NCBI RefSeq assembly: GCF_021462225.1 | Contig: NC_061804.1 | Span: forward strand, 41,231,975-41,295,974 | Direction of reading: 5' to 3' | Source of the DNA: Girardinichthys multiradiatus | Taxonomy: Eukaryota > Chordata > Actinopteri > Cyprinodontiformes > Goodeidae | DNA: 64,000 nt | In this document: in pieces, positions 59,401 through 61,663 of the stretch | Numbering within the stretch: position 1 is the first letter of the stretch | Layout of the letters: every line of letters starts with the position of its first letter | The notes under the pieces: model-generated | What the model was told of the DNA's origin: nothing | The model's input: only the letters and a program-made list of their open reading frames with translations | Databases searched by the model: none | Translations under genes and position numbers: made by a program

Positions 59401-61500
59401 GCTGAGTTTGGTTTCAGCTCACCCAGGAGGCTACAAAAGAAGCCAGAACAACACTTTCTAAAATGAATAAATGATTGTGGCACTCCTGGTGGCAACGACT
59501 GCCATCTGGTGTTTGTGATAACTGCCAACAAGTCGTTTACACCACTGGAGGAATTTTGGCCCACTCTTCGTTGTTGAATGGTTTTAATTCCGCCACAGTA
59601 GAAGGTTTTCAACAAGCAATGACCTGTTTTAGATCACATGCACAGTATCTCATTTGATTTACTGTAAGCCCGCATTTTGACTAGACCACTCCAAGTCATT
59701 CATTTCATTTTTTTGACTCAATCAGTTTTTTCACAGTTAATTTATGTTTTTGGCCCTGTCTTTCAGTGTTTAACCCTGTCTCTCTCCTATTGACTGAGCT
59801 TTTACTGTGACTAACTGTATGTGCTCTCTTTCATACTCTAACCTTGAAAACTGGCTCAGAGTTTATTTGTTCTTTCTTTCTAGGTGAAACGACTAAAGGA
59901 GCTACATCCATTAACATTTCCTTAACTTTTCCTTCCCATAGAAAGTACTTCTGGATCAGTGCTTCTATGTTCTGCTTCTGTGTTCTTTTTCCTTCTCTGC
60001 TCTGTTCTCTCAAACCCCCAGTCGGTCGTGGCAGATGGCCGCTCACACTGAGCCTGGTTCTGGTTCTGGTGGAGGTTTCTTCCTGTTAAAAGGGAGTTTT
60101 TCCTCTCCACTGTCGCTACATGCATGCTCAGTATGAGGGATTGCTGCAAGGTCAACGCCAGTGACTGTCCACTGTCTCTACATGCTCATCCAGTCAGTGA
60201 CTGCTACCAGTCACTGACTGGATGCAATCTGCTGGGTTTCCTTAGATAGAAAAACGTTTTATCCAATTTGAATAAATAACTGAATCTGACTGTACTGTTC
60301 AATGGTTAGTTATTATTTGGAATGCATGTGTCTGACTTGAAATCTATATGATTCGATTGAATTGACTTAGCCCATTTTAAAGTTACCCACCTTTCACACA
60401 ATGCAACAGGAAACAGCACTCTCCAATTATTTTTACCTCTGCCTTCCTCCCTCCCTGTTGGATGGAGTAAGGGGGAGTCAGGTTTAGCCTAAACCGGCTC
60501 AGTTATGGTTGAGGTGCAAACACACCCTCCATTTCTGCTACCTGTATGACCCCCTCTCTTTTCCAATGGTTATAATCAGTCTGACAGAGAGAGGTATCCC
60601 AATCATTGTGGTTTTTAGTATAACAATGGCCACCAGTGGGCTCTAAATGGACAAACTTTATCAATTTATTATTTTACTTAGTACCCCTACACATAGCCCA
60701 TTCTAAAATGGCCAAACTCTAACACTCAGTAGTTTAATCTAACCTTCCCAACATCGCCACACCACACCAAAACCTTTCTGAAGTGCCTTGAGACGACATG
60801 TGTTGTGAATTGGCGCTATATAAATAAGACTGAATTTAATTGAATTCGATAGGGAACGATAGGGAAACACTTTTGTTTTCACAGAGCCAGTTTGGTTCAA
60901 ATAGCACCATTTCCCTTAATAAATAAAATCACTGTTTATACTATTAACTGCTTCTTATATTTGCTTTAGTTATCTTTGTCTGACAAAATCTTGTTTGATG
61001 ATCTGAAAAATCTAAGTGTCAGAAAACAAAAATAAAGTAAATATGTAAGGGACCAAATACTTTTATACTCCACTCTCTATGATGAATCTGAAGAGACATG
61101 ACCAATGTTTGGCCTATGCCTGACTTTAACAGGTTCTAAATATGAAAGACAATGATACCTGAGATGTAATGACTTCTATGGATGCCATGAAACGGTCTGC
61201 AATGATGGACACTCCAAGGAATATGTACATGAGAGAGAGGAAGTAGATAATCGCCCTCCCTGTCTGTTCTTCGACTGGAGGGTTAAGAGGCAGCCACACT
61301 GGCAGTAGAACGCCAGGTTTACACACCACAACACCTGTACATGTCCTCTTTCCAGAACCCGTAGTGTTAGCAGAGGATTGAGGTTGTTCAAGGGCAGATG
61401 CTCGTTCCAGGACCTGAGGCCTGATGGAAATGCAGGGGTGGCACAGAAGGAGGAGGAACAAGAAGAAGAGAGGGCTGCTTTGAACGGAAAGGAGTCCCAT
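13192..61500 (-). CDS. slc8a2: slc8a2-like Na+/Ca2+ exchanger (NCX), complete gene, 12 coding exons
   Basis: The protein is a plasma-membrane antiporter that exchanges three Na+ for one Ca2+ and clears Ca2+ from excitable cells (family knowledge). Coding exons on the minus strand: 61500-61159, 51216-51079, 50817-50590, 34235-33957, 32907-32473, 29791-29430, 26316-26213, 25694-25677, 17999-17887, 16202-16103, 14520-14251, 13568-13192. Joined they give 2766 nt: 921 residues plus stop, with no frame break and GT-AG at all introns. Modules in order: signal peptide (about 1-25), alpha-1 repeat with GSSAPE, basic XIP-like segment RRLLFYKY (from about 259), CBD1 with [12 protein letters not shown] and [11 protein letters not shown]2, alpha-2 repeat with GTSLPDTFASK and [14 protein letters not shown], and the C-terminal GGELGGPR and EAYCHIQGF. 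The stretch [29 protein letters not shown]-like NTFYVDY and the total length favour NCX2 over NCX1/NCX3; the fish-specific paralogue slc8a4 is the main alternative. Mammalian NCX genes have a non-coding exon upstream; here it would lie right of 61500 and is not identified. Confidence 0.93.
14251..14520 (-). CDS. slc8a2: slc8a2 coding exon 11: acidic linker, membrane segments, start of alpha-2
   Basis: Starts after tatacag and ends CCTG|gtgaat. It encodes an acidic stretch (GNDDEEGQE), the PSCFDY motif, a hydrophobic helix ending in LLFAFVPPT, a second with [20 protein letters not shown], then DLASHFGC and [13 protein letters not shown]. These are the membrane re-entry after the large cytosolic loop and the first half of the alpha-2 repeat. 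Confidence 0.95.
15180..15450 (-). repeat. Tc1-type transposon relic, 3' non-coding part
   Basis: The word order (gaagcaccttt..., then a stretch like TTAGATTCAGTTCTGGAATC, TCCAAAAC, and TTGGATGTATGCTTGG) follows the non-coding and C-terminal antisense pattern seen in common fish Tc1 elements and partly at 16690-16860. It is heavily decayed with no open frame. Confidence 0.4.
15660..15900 (-). repeat. L2-type LINE 3' terminal fragment (tail copy B)
   Basis: Same sequence as 18735-18950 in the same orientation: TTTATTTATAGAGCATCAATT start, ACAACACATGTCGTCTCAAGG, then CAGTGCAGTCAGATTC and the GGAAACCCAGCAGATTGCAT block. This is the extreme 3' end of the L2 family whose coding copy lies at 54480-58890. 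Confidence 0.7.
16103..16202 (-). CDS. slc8a2: slc8a2 coding exon 10: end of the cytosolic loop
   Basis: Starts after caacag and ends TGCAG|gtcagt in phase 1. It encodes about residues 674-706: [20 protein letters not shown] followed by [13 protein letters not shown]. This is the helix-rich end of the large loop just before the membrane; the SWKEQFIEA motif is nearly invariant in the family. Confidence 0.95.
16470..17542 (-). mobile_element. Internally deleted Tc1 element carrying a nested piggyBac MITE
   Basis: The ends are inverted copies of the CAGTGCCTTGCAAAAGTATT type (CAGGTGCGTTGCAAAAGTAT at 16470 and its counterpart ending at 17542), each flanked by TA. On the minus strand, 17270-17225 reads [16 protein letters not shown], the glycine-rich stretch that follows the first catalytic block of Tc1 transposases, but the DNA-binding and catalytic parts are mostly gone. 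Without the 241-bp insert at 16864-17104 the copy is about 0.83 kb. It cannot encode a transposase. Confidence 0.65.
16864..17104. mobile_element. piggyBac-type MITE, 241 bp, nested in the Tc1 copy
   Basis: The unit starts CCCTCCTG and ends CGGGAGGG, inverted with one mismatch, and is bounded on both sides by TTAA (16860-16863 and 17105-17108), the obligatory piggyBac target. Taking it out and merging the two TTAAs restores the Tc1 non-coding sequence on either side. It is GC-richer than its surroundings and has no transposase. Confidence 0.75.
17887..17999 (-). CDS. slc8a2: slc8a2 coding exon 9: end of CBD2
   Basis: Starts after taacag and ends TTTAAG|gtgtgt. It encodes [21 protein letters not shown] and [17 protein letters not shown], about residues 636-673. 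The EEEEARRI...EMGKPILGE order is diagnostic of NCX. The final strand reads IIKEACDFK where human NCX2 has IIEESYDFK, so an acidic residue at the CBD2 calcium-site end is replaced by lysine. Confidence 0.95.
18722..19505 (-). repeat. L2-type LINE 3' UTR and terminus (tail copy C)
   Basis: The longest tail copy: it joins the terminal block (TTTATTTATATAGCGCCAATT at 18746) with the internal block shared with 2547-3080 and ends at CCAGGTGTAGCTTCTAGGAA (about 19490). On the minus strand it is the 3' UTR of the L2 family coding at 54480-58890. The 72-codon plus-strand open frame inside it is spurious. Confidence 0.8.
19636..19855 (-). repeat. L2 terminus plus adjoining repeat block, inverted copy of 60498-60850
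   Basis: 19640-19700 is a decayed L2 terminus (CAGCGCTTATTTACAACAAT, TTGTCTCAAGGCACCCCACA). The following block, with ACCACAAGGATTGGGATACC, CTCTCTGTCAGAATGATTAT and CAAACACACC-type sequence in reverse, is the reverse complement of 60498-60645. Both copies keep the L2 terminus on the same side, so they are one composite repeat in opposite orientations. Confidence 0.6.
19950..21800 (+). pseudogene. Ty3/gypsy LTR retrotransposon relic (pol part with chromodomain)
   Basis: The plus strand carries a broken pol polyprotein. The reverse transcriptase palm is seen as [12 protein letters not shown] (20000; catalytic Y-L-D-D), then an RNase H part with [19 protein letters not shown] and [23 protein letters not shown] text (20440-20616), a linker with KPDVFSRHF, and an integrase core with [36 protein letters not shown] (21107-21310). 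The end reads YLVDWED...WVPRTFI, a chromodomain-like finish (21630-21690). Frameshifts and deletions are frequent. No gag, protease, env or flanking LTRs are identified; the block is an inactive internal fragment. Confidence 0.8.
21801..22428. other. Intron sequence after the gypsy relic, unassigned
   Basis: C- and T-rich sequence with weak open frames on the plus strand (21893-22228, 22225-22425). It may be the 3' non-coding part of the gypsy element, but no LTR can be shown. Confidence 0.3.
22429..23552. mobile_element. DNA transposon with about 50-bp inverted ends, 1.12 kb
   Basis: The left end TGGAGCTAAATTGGGGCCAT continues for roughly 50 bases into TTTGAACCTGAAAA and is repeated as its reverse complement at 23497-23552. 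Directly after the left end, sub-copies of AGTTTGTTCAAAAGAAAAAA are repeated once (22449 and 22490). The centre has a short open frame starting [13 protein letters not shown] (23042) that runs into the microsatellite and is not a convincing gene. No transposase and no clear target duplication are seen, so the superfamily is open. Confidence 0.6.
23112..23209. repeat. Compound microsatellite (TA)n-(GA)n
   Basis: About 47 bases of TA repeats run into about 50 bases of GA repeats with one interruption (gata). It lies within the inverted-end element at 22429-23552. Confidence 0.95.
23658..24357. mobile_element. Non-autonomous hAT-type element, 700 bp
   Basis: The unit starts TAGGGATAGG and ends with CCATCCCTA (inverted), flanked by ctcagcag at 23650-23657 and ctcagtag at 24358-24365, an 8-bp duplication with one change. 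Several GGTACC/CGGTAC words recur near both ends (AATCGATACGG..., CGGTACTCGGTAC), giving sub-terminal inverted repeats. No transposase remains; short open frames on both strands are not supported. Confidence 0.65.
24535..24600 (-). repeat. L2 terminus fragment
   Basis: A short, decayed match to the L2 3' end (TCAGTTCACTGTATTTACATAG, CCAATTCTCAACAAATGTC) in the same orientation as copies B and C. Confidence 0.4.
25677..25694 (-). CDS. slc8a2: slc8a2 coding exon 8: 18-nt microexon
   Basis: Eighteen bases between a ttcacag acceptor and a G|gtaaga donor complete the codons for ALLLNQ plus the first base of the next glycine. The sequence matches the ALLLNQ/ALLLNE step in CBD2 of known NCX proteins, and without it exon 7 and exon 9 would still be in frame, since 18 is a multiple of three. 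It lies in the region that is alternatively spliced in NCX1 and NCX3, so it could be a cassette exon. Confidence 0.88.
26213..26316 (-). CDS. slc8a2: slc8a2 coding exon 7: CBD2, alternative-exon position
   Basis: Starts after tttccag and ends TCTG|gtaaat; its 104 nt run from phase 2 to phase 1. It encodes [20 protein letters not shown] and [15 protein letters not shown], about residues 595-629. In NCX1 and NCX3 this place is filled by one of two mutually exclusive exons; here only one is found, as expected for NCX2. The calcium-site motif reads NMEEYE rather than DDEEYE. Confidence 0.94.
26436..27533 (-). mobile_element. Tc1-like transposon, 1.1 kb, inactive
   Basis: The ends GGCCACTTTATTAGGTACAC (26436) and the reverse complement ending at 27533 match over 21 bases with one difference. 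The element carries a single transposase gene on the minus strand, described separately. It inserted in the same orientation as slc8a2. Confidence 0.8.
26460..27490 (-). pseudogene. Tc1 transposase pseudogene (DD34E type)
   Basis: The gene starts [20 protein letters not shown] at 27490 with a helix-turn-helix region, shifts frame between about 27281 and 27215, continues through [19 protein letters not shown] and the first catalytic block [12 protein letters not shown], then [13 protein letters not shown] stop codon lies at about 26793; beyond it the same frame carries [19 protein letters not shown] and [16 protein letters not shown], the other two catalytic residues, and ends [12 protein letters not shown] at 26460. 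So all three acidic catalytic residues survive, but one frameshift and one nonsense codon break the gene. Confidence 0.82.
28560..29130 (+). pseudogene. Heavily decayed Tc1-like transposase relic
   Basis: The plus strand near 29055-29120 reads [20 protein letters not shown], which resembles the last catalytic block (I-E-N-L-W) of Tc1 transposases. Upstream words such as those around 28720-28800 fit the N-terminal DNA-binding part only weakly. Stops are frequent and no terminal repeats are found. Confidence 0.45.
29430..29791 (-). CDS. slc8a2: slc8a2 coding exon 6: end of CBD1, start of CBD2
   Basis: Starts after ctgcag and ends ACCAG|gtgagg in phase 2. It encodes [20 protein letters not shown], an acidic/glycine linker, [20 protein letters not shown], and the start of CBD2 up to [10 protein letters not shown]. 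The two aspartate clusters are the Ca2+ ligands of CBD1. The RLVEPLL wording is close to NCX2. Confidence 0.96.
29792..32472 (-). other. slc8a2: slc8a2 intron 5
   Basis: Contains a Tc1 relic on the plus strand at 30480-31110. The remainder (29820-30480, 31111-32472) is AT-rich with no recognised feature. Confidence 0.7.
30480..31110 (+). pseudogene. Tc1-like transposase relic, antisense to slc8a2
   Basis: On the plus strand the end of a transposase can be followed through breaks: the block around GTTAGTCCACTGTGTTTTCT, then a part corresponding to [13 protein letters not shown] sequence at about 30890, [24 protein letters not shown] at about 30970-31010 and RAAWASIP at 31070. It parallels the order seen in the Tc1 at 55756-56760, including the E of the catalytic triad. 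Stops and deletions are abundant. Confidence 0.6.
32473..32907 (-). CDS. slc8a2: slc8a2 coding exon 5: loop helices and first half of CBD1
   Basis: Starts after gaacag and ends ATCAAG|gtaaaa, 145 codons in phase 0. It encodes [20 protein letters not shown], then [32 protein letters not shown], and the CBD1 start [18 protein letters not shown] with [20 protein letters not shown]. The basic tract and the CLENCG motif are typical of all NCX proteins. Confidence 0.96.
33060..33930 (-). repeat. Tc1-type transposon relic
   Basis: Words such as GTGAAAAAGTAACTGCCCCC, CAGAACATCACACTACCAC, TGTAATGCTGTGTTGGCTTT and CCAAAAAGTTCCACTTTTGT are in the order seen antisense to fish Tc1 transposases, and the match resumes after the MITE with GGGATCATCAGGTGGATTCT. 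No open frame remains. Confidence 0.45.
33536..33866. mobile_element. MITE, 331 bp, with GCGAA-rich left arm
   Basis: The ends ATGGTGCGTTCAGATCGAC (33536) and GTCGGTCTGAACGCACCAT (to 33866) are inverted copies with one mismatch over 19 bases. The left arm is CpG-rich with repeated gcgaag/gcgatgcgaa words (33610-33700), unlike the AT-rich surroundings. The exact target duplication is unclear. Confidence 0.55.
33957..34235 (-). CDS. slc8a2: slc8a2 coding exon 4: last N-terminal membrane helix and XIP-like segment
   Basis: Starts after caccag and ends GATGAG|gtaaga, 93 codons in phase 0. It encodes [40 protein letters not shown] (the basic/aromatic autoinhibitory XIP-like segment) and a variable serine-rich stretch of the cytosolic loop. 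The exon opens with GTT after GAG of exon 3, an AG|GT junction. Confidence 0.95.
34607..35277. mobile_element. Foldback-type element with long inverted arms, 671 bp
   Basis: The left arm (34607-34760) and right arm (35160-35277) are reverse complements over more than 100 bases: paired landmarks are TTAAAAGTAAAG, AACATGTCAGAAATCTTTGG, ACAAATCTCAAACT and GAAGCTCCCTTTTTTT. The centre (34760-35160) is unrelated. No coding potential; superfamily undetermined. Confidence 0.6.
35288..35440 (+). mobile_element. tRNA-derived SINE
   Basis: A 5' part with a tRNA-like A box (TGGTGTAGGGGG, about 35302) and B box (GGTTTGAGTCC, 35368-35378), followed by a TCTTCCCCTCTCTC tract. The A-to-B spacing is longer than in a true tRNA, and no cloverleaf is formed, so this is a SINE rather than a tRNA gene. 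Confidence 0.55.
35455..37640. repeat. Unclassified AT-rich repeat region
   Basis: Begins and ends with ATATTATT/AATATTATT-type palindromic words (35440-35500, 37430-37590). It includes the block at 35985-36115 that is also found, inverted, at 3775-3915, showing that at least part is a dispersed repeat. No open frame has transposase or pol features. It might be the non-coding part of an LTR element, but paired LTRs could not be demonstrated. Confidence 0.4.
38003..38176 (+). mobile_element. tRNA-derived SINE with AATAAAG-type tail
   Basis: Starts GGGGGGCGTGGTGGCCAATT with an A-box-like TGGCCAATTGGTTAG, and ends with GGGTTAAATGCAGAGGACAA, TTTCGTTGTAATGTACATG and an AATAAAGATGATTATT tail. This layout matches a common fish SINE; the B box is degraded. 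Confidence 0.55.
38177..40205 (+). repeat. Internally tandem dispersed repeat (left part of a split element)
   Basis: Opens with AGGCCCGAGCAGCTAAGCGC and TACGAAGGCCT, then carries repeating modules: TGACATCATCAAA...CTCCCTGAGAACAGGAAGT at 38488 and 39440; CACCTAATCAA...GACAGATAAC near 38570, 38727 and 39510; GATGGCG(T/C)GGCGAA at 38660 and 39610. The end holds two tandem units of about 257 bp (39712-39968 and 39969-40200). The two open frames at 39602-40164 follow these units and are not genes. A block with the same GGCCGAGC...GCGAGGGCC ends appears at 44325-44375, beyond the inserted L2. Confidence 0.5.
39712..40200 (+). repeat. Tandem duplication, two units of about 257 bp
   Basis: ATTGGATTACATTGGAATTT occurs at 39731 and 39988, and the following text (CCCCCTAGGACACTTCAA, CTCCCTCATACAT, TGACATCACTTTAGCCC, CATCAGGAAGGTC) repeats at the same spacing. 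The units are clearly diverged, so the duplication is old. Confidence 0.75.
40211..40285 (-). repeat. 3' terminus of the split L2 LINE
   Basis: TTTATTTATACAGCGCTTTT followed by ACACTCAAAGCGCTGTACAT is the usual 3' end of fish L2 elements, read on the minus strand. It is separated from the L2 body at 42456-44225 by the Rex1-like LINE, with matching orientation and order. Confidence 0.6.
40286..42455 (+). mobile_element. Rex1/CR1-like LINE, 5'-truncated
   Basis: A non-LTR retrotransposon inserted within an antisense L2. It starts inside the coding region (no endonuclease domain), carries a 602-codon open frame, and ends after an AATAAAGCTTTT stretch with a hexamer tail (three gattct units, 42430-42450), the typical 3' end for this group. 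Sequence similarity to the dead copy at 10765-12330 is clear. Confidence 0.8.
40303..42111 (+). CDS. Rex1/CR1-like LINE reverse transcriptase (open, N-terminally truncated)
   Basis: 602 codons remain open. Domains in order: connector region ([27 protein letters not shown]), a proline-rich linker at about 85-150, then the reverse transcriptase with [98 protein letters not shown] (catalytic F-A-D-D) and RFLGTIIS, and a thumb/C-terminal part with [20 protein letters not shown]. The endonuclease domain is missing, so the ATG used is internal. The usual glycine in GSPQG is aspartate here. It is a transposon gene and not part of slc8a2. Confidence 0.8.
   Translation: MEEAFRSGDKDIYREVKYKFGKAVKEAKRLYSEKLQNQFSANDSASVWKGLKQITNYKPKAPHSINDRRLANDLNEFYCRFERQRDSPATIPHDTPQQLQPQSTTPPSPTSRGALAPPTPTLKFPPTSPLPTPGTALSIIQERDVNKLFRRQNPRKAAGPDSVSPASLKHCADQLSPVFTDIFNTSLETCHVPACFKSSTIVPVPKKPRTTGLNDFRPVALTSVVMKSFERLVLSHLKDITDPLLDPLQFAYRANRSVDDAVNLALHFILRHLDSIGTYARILFVDFSSAFNTIVPTLLQEKLSQLSVPDSTCRWITDFLSDRKQRVRLGKHVSDSLTISTGSPQDCVLSPLLFSLYTNSCTSSHQSVKLLKFADDTTLIGLISDGDESAYRWEVDHLLDWCSHNNLELNALKTVEMVVDFRQNPAPPAPITLCDSTIDNVESFRFLGTIISQDLKWEPNISSLIKKAQQRMFFLRQLKKFNLPKTMMVHFYTAIIESILTSSITIWYAAATAKDKGRLQRVIRSAEKMIGCSLLSLQELYTSRTLKRAGKILADPSPPSHRLFETLPSGRRLRSIRTKTSRHKNSFFPSATSLVNKARKPP
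42456..44225 (-). mobile_element. L2-type LINE body, 5'-truncated, split by the Rex1-like LINE
   Basis: The minus strand carries the second half of an L2 reverse transcriptase and its 3' UTR; the terminus lies at 40211-40285 on the other side of the later insertion. The 5' end stops at about 44225 without an endonuclease. The two coding pieces are described separately. Confidence 0.75.
42679..44219 (-). pseudogene. L2 reverse transcriptase pseudogene with a frameshift
   Basis: The first piece (44219-43728) has [55 protein letters not shown], and changes frame at about 43740-43760. The second (43749-42679) has [40 protein letters not shown], the catalytic [41 protein letters not shown] and [17 protein letters not shown] is intact; only the frameshift and the missing endonuclease disable it. 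Confidence 0.85.
44226..45005. other. Right part of the split repeat, ATT microsatellite and unassigned intron
   Basis: GGCCGAGCGGCGCTGAGCTG at 44329 and CGAGGGCCTTCATTGCTGCT match the end style of the 38177 repeat. An (ATT)n microsatellite follows at about 44378-44411. From 44412 to 45005 nothing is recognised; short open frames on both strands lack support. Confidence 0.45.
45025..45042. repeat. 18-bp perfect palindrome near the piggyBac left end
   Basis: GGGAGCGCCGGCGCTCCC reads the same on both strands. Its position just inside the terminal repeat suggests a transposase-binding or hairpin site, which is inference. Confidence 0.7.
45531..48169 (+). pseudogene. piggyBac (PGBD4-like) transposase pseudogene
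   Basis: The N-terminal part begins [20 protein letters not shown] and is acidic; a plausible intron lies at 45702-45832 (AT|gtatat ... gtgcag|C), joining SSHD to VDDKDEEED in frame. After a frame change near 46005 comes [13 protein letters not shown] and [11 protein letters not shown], then the LINE insert. The core resumes at 46984: [52 protein letters not shown], then [16 protein letters not shown], where the usual second catalytic aspartate of C-D-N is glycine. A stop at 47572 and a frame change separate [20 protein letters not shown], which keeps the third aspartate, and the C-terminal cysteine-rich domain ([20 protein letters not shown]). Dead by several routes. Confidence 0.8.
46312..46962 (+). 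mobile_element. LINE 3' fragment nested in the piggyBac gene
   Basis: The insert starts within a LINE ORF2 (KEMIVDFKS at 46325; then [47 protein letters not shown]) with frame breaks, and ends with AATTTCCCTTTGGGATTAAT, AAAGTATTTTTGAATTTGAA. It separates LPKIRDFWH from [11 protein letters not shown] of the transposase. The tail closely resembles that at 53930-53985. Confidence 0.7.
48601..50589. repeat. Unclassified block, G/T-rich on the plus strand (48980-50130)
   Basis: From 48980 to about 50010 the plus strand is strikingly rich in G and T (GGTGGGTGGGGAGGTGG, TGGGTTGGTGGTTCTCAGTG), with long but featureless open frames on both strands (171, 138 and 122 codons). None has a recognisable motif. 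The strand bias and sharp borders suggest a mobile or repeat-derived unit. 50130-50589 is ordinary AT-rich intron. Confidence 0.35.
50590..50817 (-). CDS. slc8a2: slc8a2 coding exon 3: membrane helices after alpha-1
   Basis: Starts after tttcag and ends GTAGAG|gtaagt, 76 codons in phase 0. It encodes [60 protein letters not shown] and [16 protein letters not shown]. The [10 protein letters not shown] motif completes the alpha-1 repeat; the two helices after it are transmembrane segments. Confidence 0.96.
51079..51216 (-). CDS. slc8a2: slc8a2 coding exon 2: alpha-1 repeat
   Basis: 46 codons in phase 0, from a weak cttctaag acceptor to ATCGAG|gtactt. It encodes [40 protein letters not shown] and LLSVIE. 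GSSAPE is part of the ion-binding alpha-1 repeat. The acceptor has a poor pyrimidine tract, but the reading frame and the residue-by-residue fit decide the border. Confidence 0.95.
52430..53985 (+). mobile_element. Putative non-autonomous retroelement with a small membrane-protein gene
   Basis: The right end (53930-53985) is CTAATTTCCCCTCGGGGATC followed by AATAAAGTATCTTTGAATTG, nearly the same as the LINE tail at 46912-46962. Upstream lie a CA microsatellite (52697-52728), a pair of overlapping small open frames (52833-53269) and a long 3' UTR. The left border is not determined. The tail points to mobilisation by a LINE; the coding content is not reverse transcriptase. Confidence 0.4.
52833..53269 (+). 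pseudogene. Unknown small putative membrane/coiled-coil protein, frame-broken
   Basis: I do not recognise this gene. Frame one (52833-53036) starts [20 protein letters not shown] and contains [20 protein letters not shown] and [12 protein letters not shown] before a stop. Frame two (53024-53269) overlaps by 13 bases and contains a hydrophobic stretch [16 protein letters not shown], then [34 protein letters not shown] (heptad-like, probable coiled coil) and a polar end. Together they look like one protein of about 145 residues with a single membrane helix in the middle, disrupted by a small indel near 53027. Possible identities: an ORF1-like or accessory protein of a retroelement, or a captured host fragment. 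Confidence 0.4.
55428..57037 (+). mobile_element. Tc1-family transposon, 1610 bp, nearly complete
   Basis: Both ends are long inverted repeats of roughly 200 bases starting CAGGTCCTTCTCAAAATATT, bordered by TA on both sides (55426-55427, 57038-57039). The arms differ by only a few bases, so the insertion is fairly recent. It carries one transposase gene with two nonsense codons. Confidence 0.9.
55756..56760 (+). pseudogene. Tc1 transposase, full length with two in-frame stops
   Basis: A single reading frame of 335 codons. Domains: paired helix-turn-helix ([39 protein letters not shown]), a basic GRKR-type linker ([13 protein letters not shown]), a second helix-turn-helix, and the DD34E core with [42 protein letters not shown] and [20 protein letters not shown]. 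The three catalytic acids are present. TAG at 56269-56271 and TAA at 56503-56505 interrupt it; no frameshift is needed. It ends [12 protein letters not shown]. Confidence 0.9.
58891..59449. other. Intron 1, no feature recognised
   Basis: AT-rich sequence without repeat landmarks or plausible open frames. Confidence 0.3.
59450..59745 (+). repeat. Tc1-type or related DNA-transposon relic
   Basis: Words such as GGAATTTTGGCCCACTCTTC and CATTTTGACTAGACCACTCC occur in the order seen in non-coding antisense parts of fish Tc1 elements. Borders are approximate and no frame is open. Confidence 0.4.
59750..60390 (+). repeat. L2-type LINE 3' UTR (tail copy F)
   Basis: Same text as 58230-58800 with the same order of landmarks, including CTGTCTTTCAGTGTTTAACC, the CCCAGTCGGTCGTGGCAGAT block and TGCAATCTGCTGGGTTTCCT. 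The region ends with GATTCGATTGAATTGACTTA at about 60370. Confidence 0.75.
60490..60855 (+). repeat. Composite repeat: unclassified block plus L2 terminus (inverted copy of 19636-19855)
   Basis: 60498-60645 holds CGGCTCAGTTATGGTTGAGG, AACACACCCTCCATTTCTGC and GGTATCCCAATCATTGTGGT, the reverse complement of 19700-19850. It is followed at 60778-60850 by an L2 terminus (GTGCCTTGAGACGACATGTG, TTGTGAATTGGCGCTATATA). Confidence 0.6.
61159..61500 (-). CDS. slc8a2: slc8a2 coding exon 1: signal peptide, N-terminus and first membrane helix
   Basis: ATG at 61498-61500, ends ATCTCAG|gtatc, 114 codons in phase 0. It encodes [20 protein letters not shown] (signal peptide), an extracellular stretch with an N-glycosylation site (NTT), [10 protein letters not shown], and the first helix [20 protein letters not shown] with [22 protein letters not shown] is closer to NCX2 than to NCX1. 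The start is chosen because the signal peptide follows it directly; a longer frame on a different register (to 61523) does not encode it. Confidence 0.93.
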
Positions 61501-61663
61501 GGTATCCCTGAGTCAGATGGCACCTCGGGGGTTGAAATTCACTGAGGGAACCGCTGGATTGGTCCTTGAGAAACAGAGACAGACAGTTCTACAAGTACAT
61601 CATAAAAGAGCTCAATAGATTAACAGCACAACTGAAGGTTAAATAAACTTTAGGACTTAAATA

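Larger units (their letters stand above)
51217..61158 (-). other. slc8a2: slc8a2 intron 1, 9.9 kb
   Basis: Holds a retroelement-like unit with small open frames, an L2 LINE with a nested Tc1, and L2 tails (listed separately). 51217-52430, 53986-54480 and 58891-59440 show no recognised feature; the open frames at 51567-51902 and 52097-52435 have no motif. Confidence 0.7.
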
